Source: Lethocerus indicus (Eukaryota > Arthropoda > Insecta > Hemiptera > Belostomatidae). Taken from it: a stretch of 64,000 nucleotides of DNA. Shown here piece after piece: positions 22,801 through 36,678 of this stretch (its first letter is position 1; each line of letters begins with the position of its first letter). Below the pieces are notes generated by a model. That model was not told the DNA's origin, did no database searches, and saw only the letters and a list, made by a program, of their open reading frames with translations. Location of the stretch: positions 49,292,794-49,356,793 of the forward strand of contig JACDQD010000001.1 in the NCBI GenBank assembly GCA_019843655.1, given 5' to 3'. A program made the position numbers and the translations under genes.

Positions 22801-25800
22801 ATATTATAGCATAGTTGGAGTAATTGGGGGAGAACGTGGGGTGTGACGTCAATTATTTCCCGTGCAACAGAAAGTGTTTGTACAATAACACAGGGATTGA
22901 CTTCTGCAATTGAAACTGGCCTAGGGGCACCAGAACCAGAAAAATTAGCTCAATCGGTTACTGCCAATTTAAACATAGAAGAATCATCCAATTTTGGTAT
23001 TTAATATATTATCACCTTATTTGCGTTACTGTTTTGCATGTCAACTATTATTATTTAATAATTTATCAGTGATGTTGAATAAAGGCCAAGATACACTTGG
23101 TCCTAAAAAGAACATATGTAGGAAGAAAATATCTCAGATGATATTATATCATCCTTAGTTAATTTAATTCCTCATATAAAATTTAAAAATTACTTTTCTG
23201 TTTGAAAATTTTGTTTTTTCAAAACTTTTTCGGATTAGTCCTACACTCTGTCTACAGTGGTTCCAAAGTGAGATACACATACATAAAGGACAGTTGAATA
23301 ATCCAAAATTTTGTTTTTTCAAAACTGTTCATGGATTTGTCCACACTGATAATACTCTGTCAACAGTGCTCCCTAAATTACTTACACTTGCCCCATAAAG
23401 GAAAATTGAAAAATCAAAAATTTTATTTTTTCAAAACTCACGGATTTGCCCCACACTCCATCTACAGTGGTCCCCAAGTGAGATGCACTTGCCTTATAAA
23501 GGAAAATTGAAAAAACTAGACTTAATTCTTTGATGTGCATTATTGTGACTGAAATTAAACTGATTGTGAAATTTCATATGTACTGTTTGGCAAGTTTACA
23601 CATATGTAGATAATCTAGTTTAAATACATTTTTATTATTATATCATTTTCTATAACTGATTTAATAGAGTTTATTGATGTATGCAAGGAGGTTTCAAGCA
23701 AAGACAATTAGATGCAGAAAAAAAATCATCTGTAATAGAAGGGATTTTTGGTGGCGTAAGCCAAATTGGATCTAAAGTAATAAATACTGGACTTGACACA
23801 TTAGAAACACTTGGAAAGAAAACTATGGAAGTGCTTCAAGAAGGAGACCCTGGACTCAAGAAGAAGAGGGCATTATTTATTACTGATAACAAGCCCAAAT
23901 TGAGCGAAGTAAGAAATAGTTTATTAAATAAGTGTTAGCCATTGGATTTTAATCTGGGTAGGACTTTTTTATTTTAGTGATCTAATACTTCAATCATGTT
24001 TAGAAAAGAAAACAGTTATTATGTCTCTATCACAGATGATTTCTTTGTGAATACACCTCTGACTTGGATGTAAGATTTGTCTTATATAGTATCCGAGTAT
24101 GTTTCTTATTCTAGATTTTGAAGGAAGCTCAAACAAAACATGATTCTTCGAAAGAAGAAAATTCGTCAGCTTCAAGAAGTACTCAATTTGACAAATTGTT
24201 CGATGATATGAACGGTAATGACTTTTTACCATCTGTATGACTGCTTTTCTACTATTATTGGTTTCTATATTTTATCACCCATGTAATTTCTATCTCCAGA
24301 GCCACCTTTTTAGTATTAAAGTTTCAGCTTTCCACCGTTTTCACTAGCATTAAATCATTTATATAAGTGAGGTACAATCCTTGGAAGTGTTTCTGAGGTG
24401 GTTATTGGTTGTTGAATTTATGTAACACCACTATTTTGTGACTTTTGTTTTCTATTGTGTACCAAAAAAACACCAACACAGCAACAATGCTGACAAACTA
24501 ACTAATCAACATATGAAAATACCTCTGCATATTACTGAAGAAAAACTAAACTGATAAATCTGAAACCAATCTACTTAAAAATTATATGTATAAGTGTATA
24601 CAATTGAAGTAATGATATTCCCAACCCTCATGAACCTCCAAACAAATACCAAGAATTGGCTAGTTTCAATTTTATTATCCATTTTCATTGTCTAGCTCTA
24701 ATTTCAATGAAATAATTAAGTTTTTGTTTTAAATTTAATAATTATCGGTAGATTTGTAAAAATAATTTATTTCTTCATTTTTTTGTAGGTTTAATACATC
24801 TAGAGGCGTTGGAGATGGTTGCACAACAGTGCAACTTAAAAATAGAAATTTATTTGCAGGAATGTGACAATGAAAAGAAAAATGATATAGATGATACTTT
24901 TGAAAAAATCAAGGAAATAGGAAAATCCACTTATTATGATGATGATGATAAGATAGAAGCAGAGGAATTTAACCATGCTTTAATATCTGCAGTGAAGAAT
25001 TTAGGGGTGTCCATCATGACTAAGAAATTGGTCGAAGTAATTTTTCACTGTGTCATATATTATTTCTATTATTAATGTTATTATGTATGTATTATGTCAT
25101 GAAAAATGGATCAATCATTTAGTAGGACATTGTCTTTTCAGGTTAGTTACAATATAACTAATGAAGAAATATTAAGTGAAAATCAACATGTTACTAATAT
25201 TCATAGAAAGGCAATTACAAGTTTAGCCAGGTTTACAGCCTTAAGTATGGAAATGTTTCACAGGTTATGTGAAAACCTAATGCTTAAAGAAAATAGGAGG
25301 CCTGAGTTAGAGGCGGTTGAGTTATTTAAGTAAGGAGAAAATCAATTTGCCCATATTGTTGTATATTTATCTCTGTAATTCTGTGACTTGTATTTAATTA
25401 GCTGTATTATTTTTATTGTATCAAATAAATTAAATAGTATATTGAGGTAATCAAATACAATTGTTTAGTTAAAATAAATAACCCTGGTGTAGTTACGAAT
25501 GGTAAATCAAATATTCATAAATGAATCAATTACTTTTATTAGTTAAGAAAATAATTTTTTGTTTCACTTACAATAATATCTATATTGTATTCTGTTCCAG
25601 AATTATGTTACTAATAATTGTTCGAATAAACACTATTGGGGAGTGGTACACAAATAATATAATAAAACTACAGGATACTCATGCACACATTACTGATATT
25701 TTTCTGGAGGTAAAATATTAGTTGTTAATAGTAACTAGTATGTCAGAATTAAAAATTTCTTTGTTTATCAGGCTTATTTGATATTATTTCTAGGATTGTG

Positions 25801-25895
25801 TTTTAATTTTTCAGGTGGCTAATAGTGTATCCTATATTAACAATGTTTATAAATCGTTGTTACCAGTTCTGCAAGTTGGAGCATTAAACACATAA
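19873..25895 (+). CDS. FAM114A family protein (NOXP20-like)
   Basis: Ten exons: 19873-20292, 21004-21093, 22054-22125, 22810-22996, about 23688-23908, 24115-24214, 24789-25036, 25142-25329, 25601-25709 and 25815-25895. They total 1716 nt, 571 codons plus stop. The ATG at 19873 is the first in frame after a TAA at 19846. Residues 1-140 are acidic and Ser-rich. The conserved family core follows: HSWSNWGRTWG, SAIETGLGAPEPEKLA, then GGVSQIGSKVINTGLDTLE and GKKTMEVLQEGDPG, LFDDMNGLIHLEALEM, and near the end ITDIFLEVANSVSYINNVYK. Human FAM114A1/2 and the fly homologue are reported Rab2 interactors at Golgi/ER membranes; the molecular function is not settled. The acceptor of exon 5 is ambiguous (23688 or 23691, both in frame). 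AATAAA lies at 25964-25969. Confidence 0.88.
20535..20650 (-). mobile_element. Jockey-type LINE 3' UTR fragment
   Basis: TCAATAAAGAAGCCACCCAGTG..., ATCTAGGCCAGTGGAGTTTAAGCC and GGGATAGGTAAT match, in order, the 3' untranslated end of the element at 45045-45180. This is a roughly 115-bp, heavily 5'-truncated copy in FAM114A intron 1. Confidence 0.6.
21281..21370 (+). pseudogene. Decayed duplicate of FAM114A exon 2
   Basis: It is preceded by a good acceptor (ATGTATTTAG) and reads HNEEECRKNI... through SPEIKSPLRKK, closely parallel to exon 2 at 21004-21093 (NKECRENV... through LPEIKSPLRK). The copy has lost the ACAGAAAAGGTAATT end. The nearest GT (AAAA|GTACAT) would leave one extra base, and phase-0 exon 4 then meets TGA. 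It is therefore read as a relic, or at best a rarely used exon; inclusion with that donor would truncate the protein. Confidence 0.62.
22430..22665. other. GC-richer island in FAM114A intron, unidentified
   Basis: A segment of about 230 bp (CCCCGAGTGGGTCCCATTC..., GGTGGGGCCCTCTTGGG...) stands out from the AT-rich intron. No reading frame or terminal repeat was found. It is probably a repeat fragment from elsewhere in the genome. Confidence 0.35.
23205..23515 (+). repeat. ~100-bp repeat family B, three tandem units (FAM114A intron)
   Basis: Three consecutive units share the order TTTTTTCAAAACT, ACACTCT/ACACTCCATC, ACAGTGGTTCCAAAGTGAG (variants), CATAAAGGA and AATTGAAAAAT. Periods are about 100-110 bp. 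The units are diverged, so this is an old array. Related units lie at 12430-12725 and 54293-54372. Confidence 0.75.
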
Positions 25896-27230
25896 TACAA
25901 CATTCTAACCTGATATTGTTAATTTATTACACAGTTGACTGAAGCTCTATGAAGTTGTTATAAAATAAAATAATTATTATAATTGTGCTTTTTAATTGTT
26001 TTATATAATGAAATATGTTTCATAATATTTTTCATTAAACGTTATAAGAAAATTCCGTAATATATTGACTAGATTATTATTATTATTACCACACAAGGTT
26101 CACATTCTTATTCCATTTTTTTCTTCAAGTCCATAAACTGTAAAAACGAATTTCCATCAGAGTTGCACTGATGTATGGGCATATCGACCCAATGGACTGA
26201 GCTCACTTTCCTGGCAACATACATGCAGAATAAGTGCATTGACATGAACATTTAAAACGAATTAAGTGACCAATCTAAGGCACATAAGAGTAAGGTCAGG
26301 ATTATACTTATACTTTCCCTAACTGACAGTTTTACCTTGAGTATGAGAGTGCCACAAATAACAGAAATTAAACAGACAGGCTAAATGAAAACCGGATAAC
26401 AAACAAGGACATGGAAGTATAGACAACGGTGGAATATAAATGGCTCTAGGATATTTGAAACATTTTCCCAAAGCCTCTAGTAGAGAATCCCGATCAAGGA
26501 CTCCCGACCCGATCCATGGTTCGGTGCGTAGCCGTCTTTACAAGCTAACCCACAGCCCACCTGACACCAGTTGTAAGCCGCTAAGGGGCGGGCTAGGTGA
26601 GTTGCTATGCCACGCTACAGACTGCGGGCTTCTCCTTTGATGGACGTCCTTAATATCTACCACACTAATGAAATACACTTTAACCAATTCTCCGGGTTAA
26701 AGTTGTATTATTTAATTAAATTTCTGATGTATTTCAAAATTCATGGTTCTTAAATAAATAGCATGAATTAGTTCATGTGGGAAGAAATACTTTTGTTTAA
26801 TAATCTACAGACTGCCTTTAGAAATTGAGTGTTTTATTTTTACTTCGAGACAAACAAGTGAAAAATATACATGTATTAATTGCACCTATAGCTGTAAAAG
26901 TTGATTGTGCAAAATAAAAAAAGTTAGAAAAAATCATTTTTACTTAAACAGCTTAATCCTTCAAAATTATATGTAGGAGAAGTAAGTCCTACAAACATTT
27001 TTTAAGAGTTATTTATAGTGTGCGAATTTTTGCTCTCACCGATATTCTCATGAGGTATAAAAATTAAATGTATCTTAGAAATACTATGAAATGTAAAATT
27101 ATGATGCAAGAAATATATTTGATATAAAAAACATGCTACAGATTTTACTTGAAATATTAATACACATTATTTTATTTATATCAATCAATTGACAAATATT
27201 GAAACAGATTATAATATAATCAATATATGC
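25896..27230. other. Convergent intergenic region FAM114A to Nup58, first part
   Basis: It holds the FAM114A 3' end (AATAAA at 25964-25969) and AT-rich DNA. A GC-richer patch at about 26440-26640 (GATCCATGGTTCGGTGCGTAGCC..., AAGGGGCGGGCTAGG) looks like an unidentified repeat or SINE-like fragment. No gene was seen. Confidence 0.45.
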
Positions 27231-27654
27231 CACGGGTGGGAAAGTGCAACTCCCTTGAATTTTGGAGCTAGTGCCAGACTCAATATGTCCAAAAAAATAT
27301 TGCTCACTGTAAAATTTCAAATTTTAGTACAACATATTACTGTGAATCTGTGTATTCTACAATGAAGTTGAGTTATCATCTCACAGAATTGCTATGATAG
27401 GTTTTAAAAAATTGTGCATCAAATTTCAAAGATTTAACCAACAGTCTTCGTTAAATGTTGCACTTTTTAGTATATTTTACTTTCTTAAAATTTTTAAACA
27501 ATTATTTTTTCTTTCTTTTAATTGTATTGTATGTTTTCAGCAAATAAGGTTTCTGTAGAATATATAACTATATTAATTTGAATTTATATATTTCATACTA
27601 CGTAACGATGTAATCTTATATAACACATGAAAAAACAGAATGTACCCACCCCTG
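27231..27654. mobile_element. Possible hAT-like non-autonomous element
   Basis: The left end is CACGGGTGGGAAAG and the right end, reverse complemented, is CAGGGGTGGGTACA. Both resemble the CAGGGGTGGG ends of many hAT transposons. Only about ten terminal bases match, and no clear 8-bp target duplication is visible (ATATATGC against CTATTAAC). No coding sequence lies inside. Confidence 0.4.
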
Positions 27655-27961
27655 CTATTAACCAAATGATGCCAGTGTTGAACATACAAATATTAAGATA
27701 ATATAAATACAAACCTTAATAATTATTATTACATATATTGAACGAATCTCATTTGAATATACTATTTTGTAAAAAAAAAGATTACAAAAATAACATTATT
27801 TACCAATAATTATCTAAGTTAACATACAATTATAGTAGAACATTTTTAAAATAATCTTATTTTAAATTATATTATCTTAAATGTTATTTCAGAATAACAT
27901 TCTCTAAAAAATTGTTATTTGATTATTCTTATTATTAGTTTACTTTCATAAATGTTGGTTG

Positions 27962-30900
27962 CTATCGCTTGCCTCTTTTGTTTCCAGGTGGAGGTTTAAG
28001 CTGGAAATTTTGACTTGTTCCAACATCTGATACATCAACAGCCGACTGAAAACGATTAGACCCTCTAGTCTGTGGATTTAATAAGAGATTATCTGCAATA
28101 AAATGAGGTCTATTATTTAATGTTCCCACCATTTATAACATAACTCCCATAACAGCAAATGAAATGGCCTCACACTTATTATATAGCAGTACAGCATACA
28201 GAAATATACAAAAGTGTTTAGGCGTGTGCGCACGCACACGCACACACACACACACACACATCTGTTTATGAATGTGTGTATATATACATATATATATAAA
28301 ATGTAAAAGGATAAGTGTACTATGAACACATAAATATCATGGTACTTACGATACACCATTTCTACTTGTCACATGAAATAAAAATAATTTATCTAAAATT
28401 GAAAGAAAGCATAATGCATGCAAAATTATAGACTGTTATAAAAAATTAATGACAAGCATCTGAACAATTATTGTACAGCTTACTGTACAGTTCACCAGTA
28501 CATTGTTTGTTATGAAGAACCACTAGCAATAAATGTATATAATGTTAAATACTGTCATTAAAGAAAACACAATGCAGCCATATATATTTCAGATTCAAAC
28601 CAAACATGATAGTAAAAACACACTTGAAATATTATACAATACCTTAGGTTACTCTAAACCTACTTGCATTTGTCCCATTGGAAGGTTGCAAACAAGTATT
28701 GCAGAATATGTACACAACAGAGCTTTAAAAAAAGATAAGAAAAAGCAGTTTGAAGTGTGAGTATAAATACTCTCAATTGTACTAGATAACTAAAACTTGT
28801 TTTACTAAAACTGCAATACATGATTTTCCAGAATTATTCTATGTAGCTTATCAAATTAAACTATTAAAAAATATAATTCAAAAATATCATACAAAACTAA
28901 GGCAAAATCTAGCATATTCATTGAAGCAAAATGAATGCAGTATGTTAAAAAAAAGAAAATAATCAGTTTTGCGGTTATAAACCTAATCTTAAATTCGTAC
29001 AAAGCTAACTGATACTATAAATATTATTATAACTACTTACAGTTAATTTATGTTTCACATTCCTTCATGAATACTATGCACAGGTGCCTTGCTTATAGTC
29101 TGTAACTGATTTAATTTTTAATTTTGAATAATACAAATTTACATAGAGGTTAAAAATGTAAATACATACATGTTGCTAAAACATGTATGAAAGAGACTAC
29201 TGTTTGGTTTAAAAATTATATTTTACTTATAAATCATTTAGTTATTATAACTGAGTACCAATTTAAATACAGTTGACTTAAACTGGTCATATTATTGATT
29301 TTAATACATGTTTGAGATAAATTAACTCATTGTAATTGTTTACAACCTTCCATAAACATCAAACAAATGCTGAACGGCAAATGTGAACAAACTGAACGTA
29401 TTTATTTATAATTCAGAATATCTTGAGGAAATTTTATATATTATATTTTTGTATAAAGTAACTGCTTGTTACTTAAAACTACACACTACATGTTATATTT
29501 GTAATATGCACAAAACTTGCCTAATTTGTTGAGATAGTTCAGAAGATTCAGAATTATTCCATACCATGTTTTAAGTCATTATTGCATCAATCATATGCTC
29601 AATACTACATGTAATAATTTTAAACATTATAGGCATCAGCTTTTACAGTTCAAATATTCCAGGTGAATAATAAAACATAATTAGAAGAATAATATAGTAC
29701 AAAGGTATCTATTTGATATAGTGCATATACAGCCCTAAGAACTATTATTTGTTTTCCAAATCTGCAATACTGTAAATAGGTAGGTGCCTCGTTATGCACC
29801 TAAAAAACTATATTAATGCCAGGAGTTCAATTTGTCCTTTAGCTATCACTCAATGTTGGCATTCAATCACTACAATACTGTGCTTCCTCTTTGTTCTCAA
29901 CTCACTCAACCTGCTTTTATTACTTTTTGCCAACTTTTTTTTAAAAGTTTAAAATGGCACCAATATCACTTCACTTTATCAATGGCAGTAAAATGGACTA
30001 CACTAATAACAACATTAAGTTATTTATTTAAGTGATTCTAAAAATGGAATGAGTCAACAAGACAAAATTCCTTATCTTGGCACCTACATATGGCTGTTGC
30101 TTTCTCCCCAACACAAAATCATTAAATACTTTTTAAAAAATCAGGGGAACCTGAAGAGACATTAGTTAGCTAGCTACCAAACAGTCATTCTTCTAAATAA
30201 CCTGTCCATGGTATTCAGGTTATGAAGAAATTATTTTTGAATCACTGTAAAGCTGAAATACGAAAAATTTCCAGTTTCCTTTTTGTGAGACAGGTTAACA
30301 TAACATCAGGTACTGAGTGTTCATGACTTAGAAGTAAAAAGCATACCACAGCACTGTTTATAGACACAGGTATTCAATCAATTATAACCACTATCTGTTT
30401 CTGATTCCAAGAGTGTCCAAAGATATTGTTATTTTTCAACCTTATTTTTAGCTTTCATGACTATAAATTTTATATTTCTAATTGCTTACAGACTGTATGT
30501 ACCTTCTATTATGTGTAAAAGATAAAATATGTTTGGTATTAAATAAATTTACAATCAGCCATAATTTAAATCCCTCCCCTGATAACTACAAACTAACTTA
30601 AAAATGTTTTATGAAGTTTTGCAATTCTTTTGTCAAAACATAATTAAGTAGCCAAAGTTGTATTGTAATTGAAATAAAGAATGTCTCGGTCTTATTCCTA
30701 AAATTTCAATACACTGCATACACAAATCATACACTTTTTGATTTCTAAATCTTGTATACTTAAGTACCATAATGTGCTGTAAACATTGTGTAATTTAAAT
30801 TTACTGTCTAGAATAATTATAGAAAAAACAAAAACTAATTTTAAAAGAAAAAAAGAAAGGAAATTTACCTGCCCCTTGTGACTTTGACATCGATTGCATC

Positions 30901-32203
30901 ATTTTTGCTTGAGAAGCCATCATATTAATTATATGATAATTTCTTTGCCCTAAAAAAATGGAATTAATTACTCTTTAACTGATAACATTCAGTGCTTAGT
31001 ATAATAGGCAAATCAACTACTGAAATATTTACAAATATTAAATATAAGAATTTTCACATGCATCAGGAATCAACAAGTATTGTATATTACTATTTATTAC
31101 CAAATTTACAGTTTGGTTTTCAAATAATGATTATTTTATAATTAAACATAAGCATTCTTATAATTATTATTAAAATGATAAATGATCTTGATATGCCAGA
31201 AGTTGCTAACAGATAAGCTATTGGATAACCAATAATAATATATTATCATACATGTACATTTTTTTCAGGTTATGTGCATTCTATGAATGCTTAAGTTGGT
31301 AACAAGAAAGAAGTACATTATGAATGAACACTAAACATGGATTATGTTCTATCTTGTATAAAAATATTTTCAATGACCTAATAGTTGATAGATAGACCCA
31401 ATAATTGTCCAATAATCAGATCAATAATGAGTAAAATTATTTAATGTTCTCAAAAAGGAAACAAAAGAAATTGAAGAACTATATCCCTTATTATAAAAAG
31501 TAAAAACAATGTTTATGTAAGATCAAAGTTGCAGAAAAGTTAATCATACTCATAAAAACTGCATCATTATGCAGAAAATGTTTTCTTAAACACATTTCAT
31601 TAAGGTTAAGAAATAGAAAATGTCAATAAAAATGTATTTTTTTCTTTATTAGTATTTAAAGGTGCAACTGATGTGCACCCCAATGAAAATATATTTTGTT
31701 CTGTACCAGAGTACAAAAGTAGATGAAAAATGACTGCAACCACCTTTAGATGTCCACTTGCAATTAAATAAATTACGACTAGTTTTTAAAACTAATTAGA
31801 TTTGCTAGTACACAACTGTTACTAGTCTATTTGCAGTAGACTTAAAATGATACAGATTACTAAAAATGATTCAAATTACTGTAAGAAGTAGAGAAAATAA
31901 AATACATTGTAACAACATAGTTTATTTATCTAGTCTAATTAATCATACCTGAAAAAGGGGTTGGACTAGGAGATGGTAACAATGAATTATTATATTTGTT
32001 TTTATGCGTCCCCCTCTTGTCAAAAATGTTTGTGTAGTCATTTAGTTTTCTTTTACGAAGTTCAAGCTGACGTTGTTTAAGAGCAGTGATAGAGGAATGT
32101 ACATACTGCAGTCTCCCAGCAAGAGCAACAAATGAATCATGAAGCCGCTGCATTGATGTATACAATTCTGAAAAGCAAAAATATATATTCAGTGTCTGTA
32201 TTC

Positions 32204-32263
<60 letters not shown>

Positions 32264-34689
32264 TAATAGTCTTATTTGATATTTGAATATTTTATACAAA
32301 ATCACAATACCTTGAGGTGTCAGAGCTGTAGGGTTCAAAACACTTAATAAATGTTTTTCAGTGTTTTCTATTTGCAGTTTAAATGAAACAACTTGTTCCT
32401 TAAACCTTTCAGCAAGACGTGAAAAAAAGTTGTCTACTGGTAAGCTAGAATCGCTATTCTGAAATACACTCGACATGTCTTGGGCAAGTTCACAGTCCGA
32501 CAGTCCCTATCAAATAAAATAGGATAAACTCTTGATCTAGATTAAGGCATTTGGTATGCTGTAACATATTAATTCACACTACCTCGACACAATACCTCGA
32601 CTTATATACTTATATATACTCTGTATGTGATAATGTAAATATTAAGCTTATCATGTACCATGATATATTGATGTCAGTTATATTAATAGCTACTCTGTTC
32701 AATTATAAACACTTTTTGCAAAGTAAAGTTCATTAGCTTATATTACATTTTCGCTTGATAGGGAAATATCCTACCATTTCTAGGAGTAATGATAAAACTT
32801 TCTAAAGAACTTTATATATTGCTGAATAACATGAAAAGATATTTTAAGCATACCAATTATTCAATTCAGACTAAATAACATGGGCATACAAGTTGTAAGA
32901 AGTAAGCGAATGTCTAAACATATAAATAATAAAATACTTACTCGAATAGTATCAGCTTTCAGTTTGACATTAAGTCTGTTATTACGACTGACAATTCGTT
33001 TTAATTTCACTACAAACTGCTTGATCAATGCATCAATATCTTCAGAGACTTTTACAATCGGTTTTATGTTACCTCTTGCAACTTCAGACGAGCAGTTTTT
33101 CTGCTCAGCTACAAAATTTCTAGAAACCAATGCAAATTACTTAATCTTGTATTTTTCACTTTTTTAAAACCAAAAACGTAACGCATGTAAAACATATTAA
33201 TTAAAAGAATCTAACAAGAATTACTTTATTTTGCAGAACGAACAGCATAAAATATAATATATATATTCATTATGAGGTAAAATTTCTTACTTGAATCCTT
33301 GCACTAAAAGGACCATTTCTTGTGGAATCTGATCTTGTTTACCAACTTTAAAAGGTGGTTGACCTCCAGCTTAGAAAAAATTCCAAAAGATTAGTAACCC
33401 AATTCCAAAATATTATAAATTATTAACCCTTTTGTTCCTCAGAAGTAAACTATAGGGTGAGATAAAATGTGTGAGTATTTTCAACATCAACAAACCTCCT
33501 AAGTACCTGGTTTTTAGGAAAAAACTGAAAAGTTGTTATTGTTTTATGGAAGCCGTTTGTTAATATCAAACAAATTAATTTTTCTAACAAATTAATTTTT
33601 AATAAATAAAAATTAATTTTTTAATTAAATTTATTTGTTTTTGTAGTCTTCTTTTTATATTTTTTTTATAAAAGTTTCACATATTATTTAATAAATTGAG
33701 AGGAACTTCCACAAACTCTAACACATTTTACTTCTAACAACTTATTCTAATTTTAACTAATTTTTTTAAACATGTGACATGTATTCAATAACAAGCAGAT
33801 AAACAGGAAATATTTTAAATAGTACTGTTATTGTTTTACAGATATTGGAATCTTTTATATGAACACTAATGCTAATCATTTCTGGAGGTGTATACTAAAC
33901 TTTATCTTTATATTACGATGCAAGATATACTAATTATTATAATTATACCAAATATACCAATTATAATTATATATTATACCAAAATGTTTTACAACTGCAT
34001 TACGCTATTTTATATTAGATAGAATTCAACATCTTATTTTCACATTTTCCTTTAAAAAATAATATCTAGCAGTATCAAGAAATTAAATTTCAGTATAAAT
34101 CAGTTTCATCAGTCCTTATAATTAGAAACACATCGCTACTAAAACAGAACAAAACTTGTTTGTTACAATAGCAAGTGATGTTTCTCCATTCCAGCCACTT
34201 ATCAAACAGAGTAAAAAAATGCATACTAAAAGCTTTTAAGAGCTTTTTAAATTGTTTCATTTACACAAGGGAGAGAAAATGAAGTTGAAAAAGTACTCAC
34301 TGTACCACAATCAAGGTTTGTGTATGTAGATTGCTATAAGAACTGAACACTTTATACTAACCTGCAGTGGTGCCACTGATAGCCCAAGATGGAGTGGCCG
34401 TCGCAACAGCAGAAGTAAACTGAGATGATGATACTGTCTGAGGCTGATTCATGAAAGAAGTAATAGGAAGGGAGCCAAGAGCTAATGCTGGTGTTTGAGT
34501 TATGCTCGGAGCCACGCTGAATGAGCTCTGTGCAGTCTGTGAGGTCAGTGATGAAGTTGTTTGAGTTACAACTGCTGTCTGTCCACCAATTGAACCAAAC
34601 CCAGTCGTGACTTGAGCAGCCGCTTGCAATGAGCTTGCCACGGGCAATGGGTTAGATTGCTGCAAAGGGTTTTGGGCTTGAGAAACCAT
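27962..34689 (-). CDS. Nup58: Nucleoporin Nup58 (p58/p45-like), Nup62 complex
   Basis: Seven exons: 34362-34689, 33291-33369, 32942-33119, 32311-32506, 31949-32167, 30869-30949 and 27962-28092, totalling 1212 nt, 403 codons plus stop. The ATG at 34689 (MVSQAQNPLQQ) opens a Ser/Thr/Gln-rich, FG-poor segment (TGFGSIGG is the only FG). The helical core follows (IDALIKQFVVKLKRIVSR, FSRLAERFKEQVVSFK), then MQRLHDSFVALAGRLQYVH, the hallmark of the Nup58/45 family. The tail is basic, ending GNKRGKR. Nup58 with Nup62 and Nup54 lines the central channel of the nuclear pore. At 403 residues it is shorter than vertebrate p58, mainly in the FG-repeat N-terminus, so an upstream FG-rich exon could be missing. 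The last intron (28093-30868) is unusually long. Confidence 0.85.
28093..30868 (-). other. Large last intron of Nup58
   Basis: About 2.8 kb of AT-rich intron with a CA-rich microsatellite (about 28224-28260, GCGCACGCACACG...). No coding exon or recognisable element was found; the open frames at 28533-28760 and 29832-30035 lack support. Confidence 0.6.
32208..32268. repeat. (TA)n microsatellite in Nup58 intron
   Basis: About 60 bp of uninterrupted TA lie close to exon 4. The IYIYIY frames across it are artefacts. Confidence 0.95.
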
Positions 34690-36444
34690 TTTATTTAAGA
34701 GCTTAATTTCAATGTACTTCAATTGTTGTCTTCAATCAATGGAGTCTCATATATTGTCCAGGTCCGAATGAAGAATTATTGAATGAAGATAATTCGAGCA
34801 ATCGAGCGGTGAGCTAAAAATGAGAAAGGTCCGTGATAAATGAAAAAATGAACAAATCTAAGATGGACTCTGTAAAATAACAAACAGTAGGTGCTTTCAA
34901 ATAAATAAAAAACAAAAATGGTGCTCCACAAAATTAATGACAAAATAAAAGGAATAGTTAAAATTATTCCTGTTTTCAATCTATTCCGAAATTCTATAGA
35001 CATTATGTTTCCTTTAGAAATTCTTTAAAACCCAATAACAATAAAAACTTTTAGTACTAAAAGCTAAAAACAATATAAAACATACGTGTGCTGAAATCTC
35101 GAATATTTCTTCGGAAATAATTGTTTTAACAATACTGAATGTAAAACTTTAATAAACACCAATATTCATTTTGGCTTGCGCTAAAAGAATGTAACCGACA
35201 CAATGAAAGTCAGATGGGAAGGTTATAGTGCATTGATCTTATACCGATAGCTGCTACCAATATAAACGGTCTAATCATTTAGCCCTTCTTCAACAAAGCT
35301 TAAAACTATAATTTCAAAATGTATTAACATTATCAATTTATTTTTTTAATTACAAAAAAGCATCCTAATAGAACACCTTCCATACCACAAACAATAGGAA
35401 GACAAATATTTCGAATTAACACGAAAGCGTTGCAAAATATACAAGGATATATTTCTGCGCTTTCCGGTTTTTGCTATGTAATCAAAGGTAATCAAGTAAT
35501 CAAAAGGCAATATTTAAACCTTACCTTTTTCCTTTTTTTGAGCCGATGGTTGTATTTTGTGTTATTATAAATATTGATTTTTATTTTCTTATATACTTTT
35601 ACGAATGTCAGTTCAACATTCTTTTGAAGTATAGCCATGCAGTTTTCCTGTTCAGTTACATTCCTATTTATTTATTCCTAGGTGATTCTTATATTCTCAT
35701 ATATTTAATATTATATATAGAATGTAGTGAAAAATATTTTCTTAACCTGGTTGTTGTTCAGTGGCTGGCCATACTGCTGAATTGCATCTTACATTATACC
35801 ATGCAACTTCTGCTATAAGGAAAGAGAACCTTAACAATTTCAATCAGTTCGTTACTTTCCCCATCAGATTCGAGCGAAATCATCAACCTACATCTACCCG
35901 GGTTTATGACTGAATATTTTATCAGCTTTAATGATAAGCAATTAATTCTCTCTGGGTGTTCACCCGCAATAATTTCATAATATATATTATTAAAACTGAA
36001 CGTTGAATTACAAATAAAAAATATGCCCACTACTCGGTGAAGCCCATTCTACTGCTAGTAACATGTTTTACTGAATTAATTTTAACTTTATGATATTTGT
36101 TTGCCATTATACGAACGAAAATTTCGAACCAAATAGCAGATGAATGACTGAACAACGCTGTCTGCTAACGCTTTCATTTCCAATCTACAGTAGTATATAA
36201 TACAGTAGCGAACGTTAAGCACTTCCACTTACCACCTTCACCTGCCCTTTTCCATTTTACCCATAATAGTCTGAAGTATTTATTTTTACTTAGGCTTAGG
36301 GTAATTAAGGAACACAAATTGAAGCTTTACTTTTTATTTTCAGTTAAAATCAATTCTTATCTATTATCACAGGACTCATCATATCTACTTTTATGTAGAT
36401 AGCATTTAAATATGTTGTATTCATAATCACAACAAAAATGAAGA

Positions 36445-36515
<71 letters not shown>

Positions 36516-36678
36516 AATCATTATTTGGTTTACTGTTATAATAATTTATATATAAATTATAATATGAATTAGAAGTTTGTGACAATATGTTACAACACTA
36601 TTGACATGTTTGCAAAGTGTATATGGTAATGGTTTTTATAATATTCCTGCATCAAATAAATTAAAATGATGAGTTTAT
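34690..36678. other. Intergenic region between Nup58 (5') and guanylyl cyclase (3')
   Basis: About 2 kb, AT-rich, with a (TA)n array at about 36449-36511. It should contain the Nup58 promoter and the cyclase 3' UTR. No exon is supported. Confidence 0.55.
36449..36511. repeat. (TA)n microsatellite
   Basis: About 62 bp of TA lie roughly 170 bp downstream of the cyclase stop codon. Confidence 0.95.
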
